64,000 nucleotides of DNA from Mucilaginibacter roseus. GTDB taxonomy: Bacteria > Bacteroidota > Bacteroidia > Sphingobacteriales > Sphingobacteriaceae. Position 1 is the stretch's first letter; each line of letters opens with the position of its first letter. Both the position numbers and the translations under genes were made by a program. The stretch lies in assembly GCF_021215455.1 (NCBI RefSeq), contig NZ_JAJPWV010000004.1, positions 124,001 through 188,000 of the forward strand, read 5' to 3'. Of this stretch, positions 63,558 through 64,000 are shown in pieces. Under the pieces are notes generated by a model. That model was not told where the DNA came from. It saw only the letters and a list, made by a program, of their open reading frames with translations, and did no database searches.

Positions 63558-64000
63558 TTAGGCAATTCTCAGTTTTAATGTAGTATCGTAAACATGCTGT
63601 GATGTTTTAAGCATGATATCCATTTTATTAACCAGCTTATTAGCATAATCCAGGTTTTGTTCAAGGGCTTCAATTTCCTTGCTGATTACTTTTATAAAAT
63701 ATTCGCTATCGAATATCTTAAGCAGCCACTCATAATTGGTGTTTAAAAAGTGCAAAATCTTTAAGAAGAATGAACTGCTGTTGCTCATCAGCGATTCGCA
63801 TTCATCAATTATGTCGGTAATCATCGGTTCAGAATTATCGCCCCTTTTGCGCAGCTCTACAAAGCTGATCAACCGGGCATAAGCTATACCTACCTTGCGT
63901 AGTATAGACTGCATCTCCTCATCAACAGAACGTATTGAATAACAATTGCGGTATTTATAGTAGTGGTTGAAAGTCCAGCTCGCCGTATAAATACATGCTT
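63558..64000 (-). CDS. Orphan helical protein, 5' end beyond the window
   Basis: The frame runs from the stop at 63558-63560 to the window edge with no interruption. An ATG at 63914 exists, but the same frame stays open upstream to the edge, reading ...HYYKYRNCYSIRSVDEEMQSILRKVG, so the true start is probably beyond 64000. At least 147 residues are visible. They are mostly helical (ISFVELRKRGDNSEPMITDI, NSSSFFLKILHFLNTNYEWLL, YANKLVNKMDIMLKTSQ as separate pieces). No family is recognised. It may be a coiled-coil bundle protein. Confidence 0.7.
   Translation of the reverse strand, partial: ACIYTASWTFNHYYKYRNCYSIRSVDEEMQSILRKVGIAYARLISFVELRKRGDNSEPMITDIIDECESLMSNSSSFFLKILHFLNTNYEWLLKIFDSEYFIKVISKEIEALEQNLDYANKLVNKMDIMLKTSQHVYDTTLKLRIA

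Overview
The window reads as a stretch of chromosome from a Bacteroidota bacterium of the Sphingobacteriaceae type (Mucilaginibacter or Pedobacter-like). This rests on several things: a type IX secretion (T9SS) C-terminal sorting domain, a TamL-type lipoprotein Omp85 next to TamB, a FISUMP lipoprotein, DUF2911, DUF3810 and DUF58 proteins, near-absence of Shine-Dalgarno sites, and many copies of the Bacteroidota -7 promoter box TAnnTTTG. Genus is inference; no rRNA or tRNA gene was seen. The gene density and even base usage look like core chromosome. I saw no prophage, transposase, CRISPR array or recognisable defence island.

Layout. 1-3.8 kb: the start of a Kup potassium transporter, a tiny T9SS-sorted protein, then a compact FAH hydrolase / M23 peptidase / Bcp peroxidase operon. 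3.9-7.8 kb: a split transketolase, then an ECF-type sigma factor with a five-repeat membrane protein and a small Spy-like periplasmic protein. 7.9-19.4 kb: a class III aminotransferase, a GT4 fusion enzyme plus a second GT4, an APC permease, a PAP2 phosphatase, thioredoxin, a DUF58 protein and a GH130 enzyme; the two GT4s and the GH130 suggest a mannose-type glycan or oligosaccharide pathway. 19.4-29.5 kb: mostly minus strand, with an M3 oligopeptidase, an epimerase, an engB-ubiA-crp operon and dnaE. 29.7-37.2 kb: the tamB-tamL outer-membrane assembly pair. 37.2-48.6 kb: housekeeping (gyrB, OmpH, S4 protein, dapD, GT9, tsaC, CCA-adding enzyme, miaA) and lipoproteins. 48.8-52.2 kb: dTDP-L-rhamnose genes in the order rfbB-C-D-A. 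52.3-60.7 kb: a GT39-like membrane transferase, hydrolases, DUF proteins and a striking homologue of the eukaryotic sphingolipid delta-4 desaturase. 60.9-63.5 kb: an MlaE-F-D lipid transport operon. The right edge holds an incomplete orphan gene.

Several themes join the genes. Envelope building dominates: TamB/TamL, OmpH, Mla, rhamnose, GT9, GT39, M23, T9SS cargo and the desaturase. Many genes have a TAnnTTTG box within 4-6 bases of the start codon, implying leaderless or nearly leaderless mRNAs. In several genes the box itself creates a false TTG start upstream of the real ATG. Convergent genes end in one of two ways: at strong bidirectional hairpins, or with stop codons overlapping in a shared TTAA. 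Several 3' flanks carry short private repeat themes starting a few bases after the stop codon.

The most interesting items are the DEGS-like desaturase, the repeat protein behind the sigma factor, and a perfect 12-bp inverted repeat covering the start codon of an orphan gene at 59 kb.
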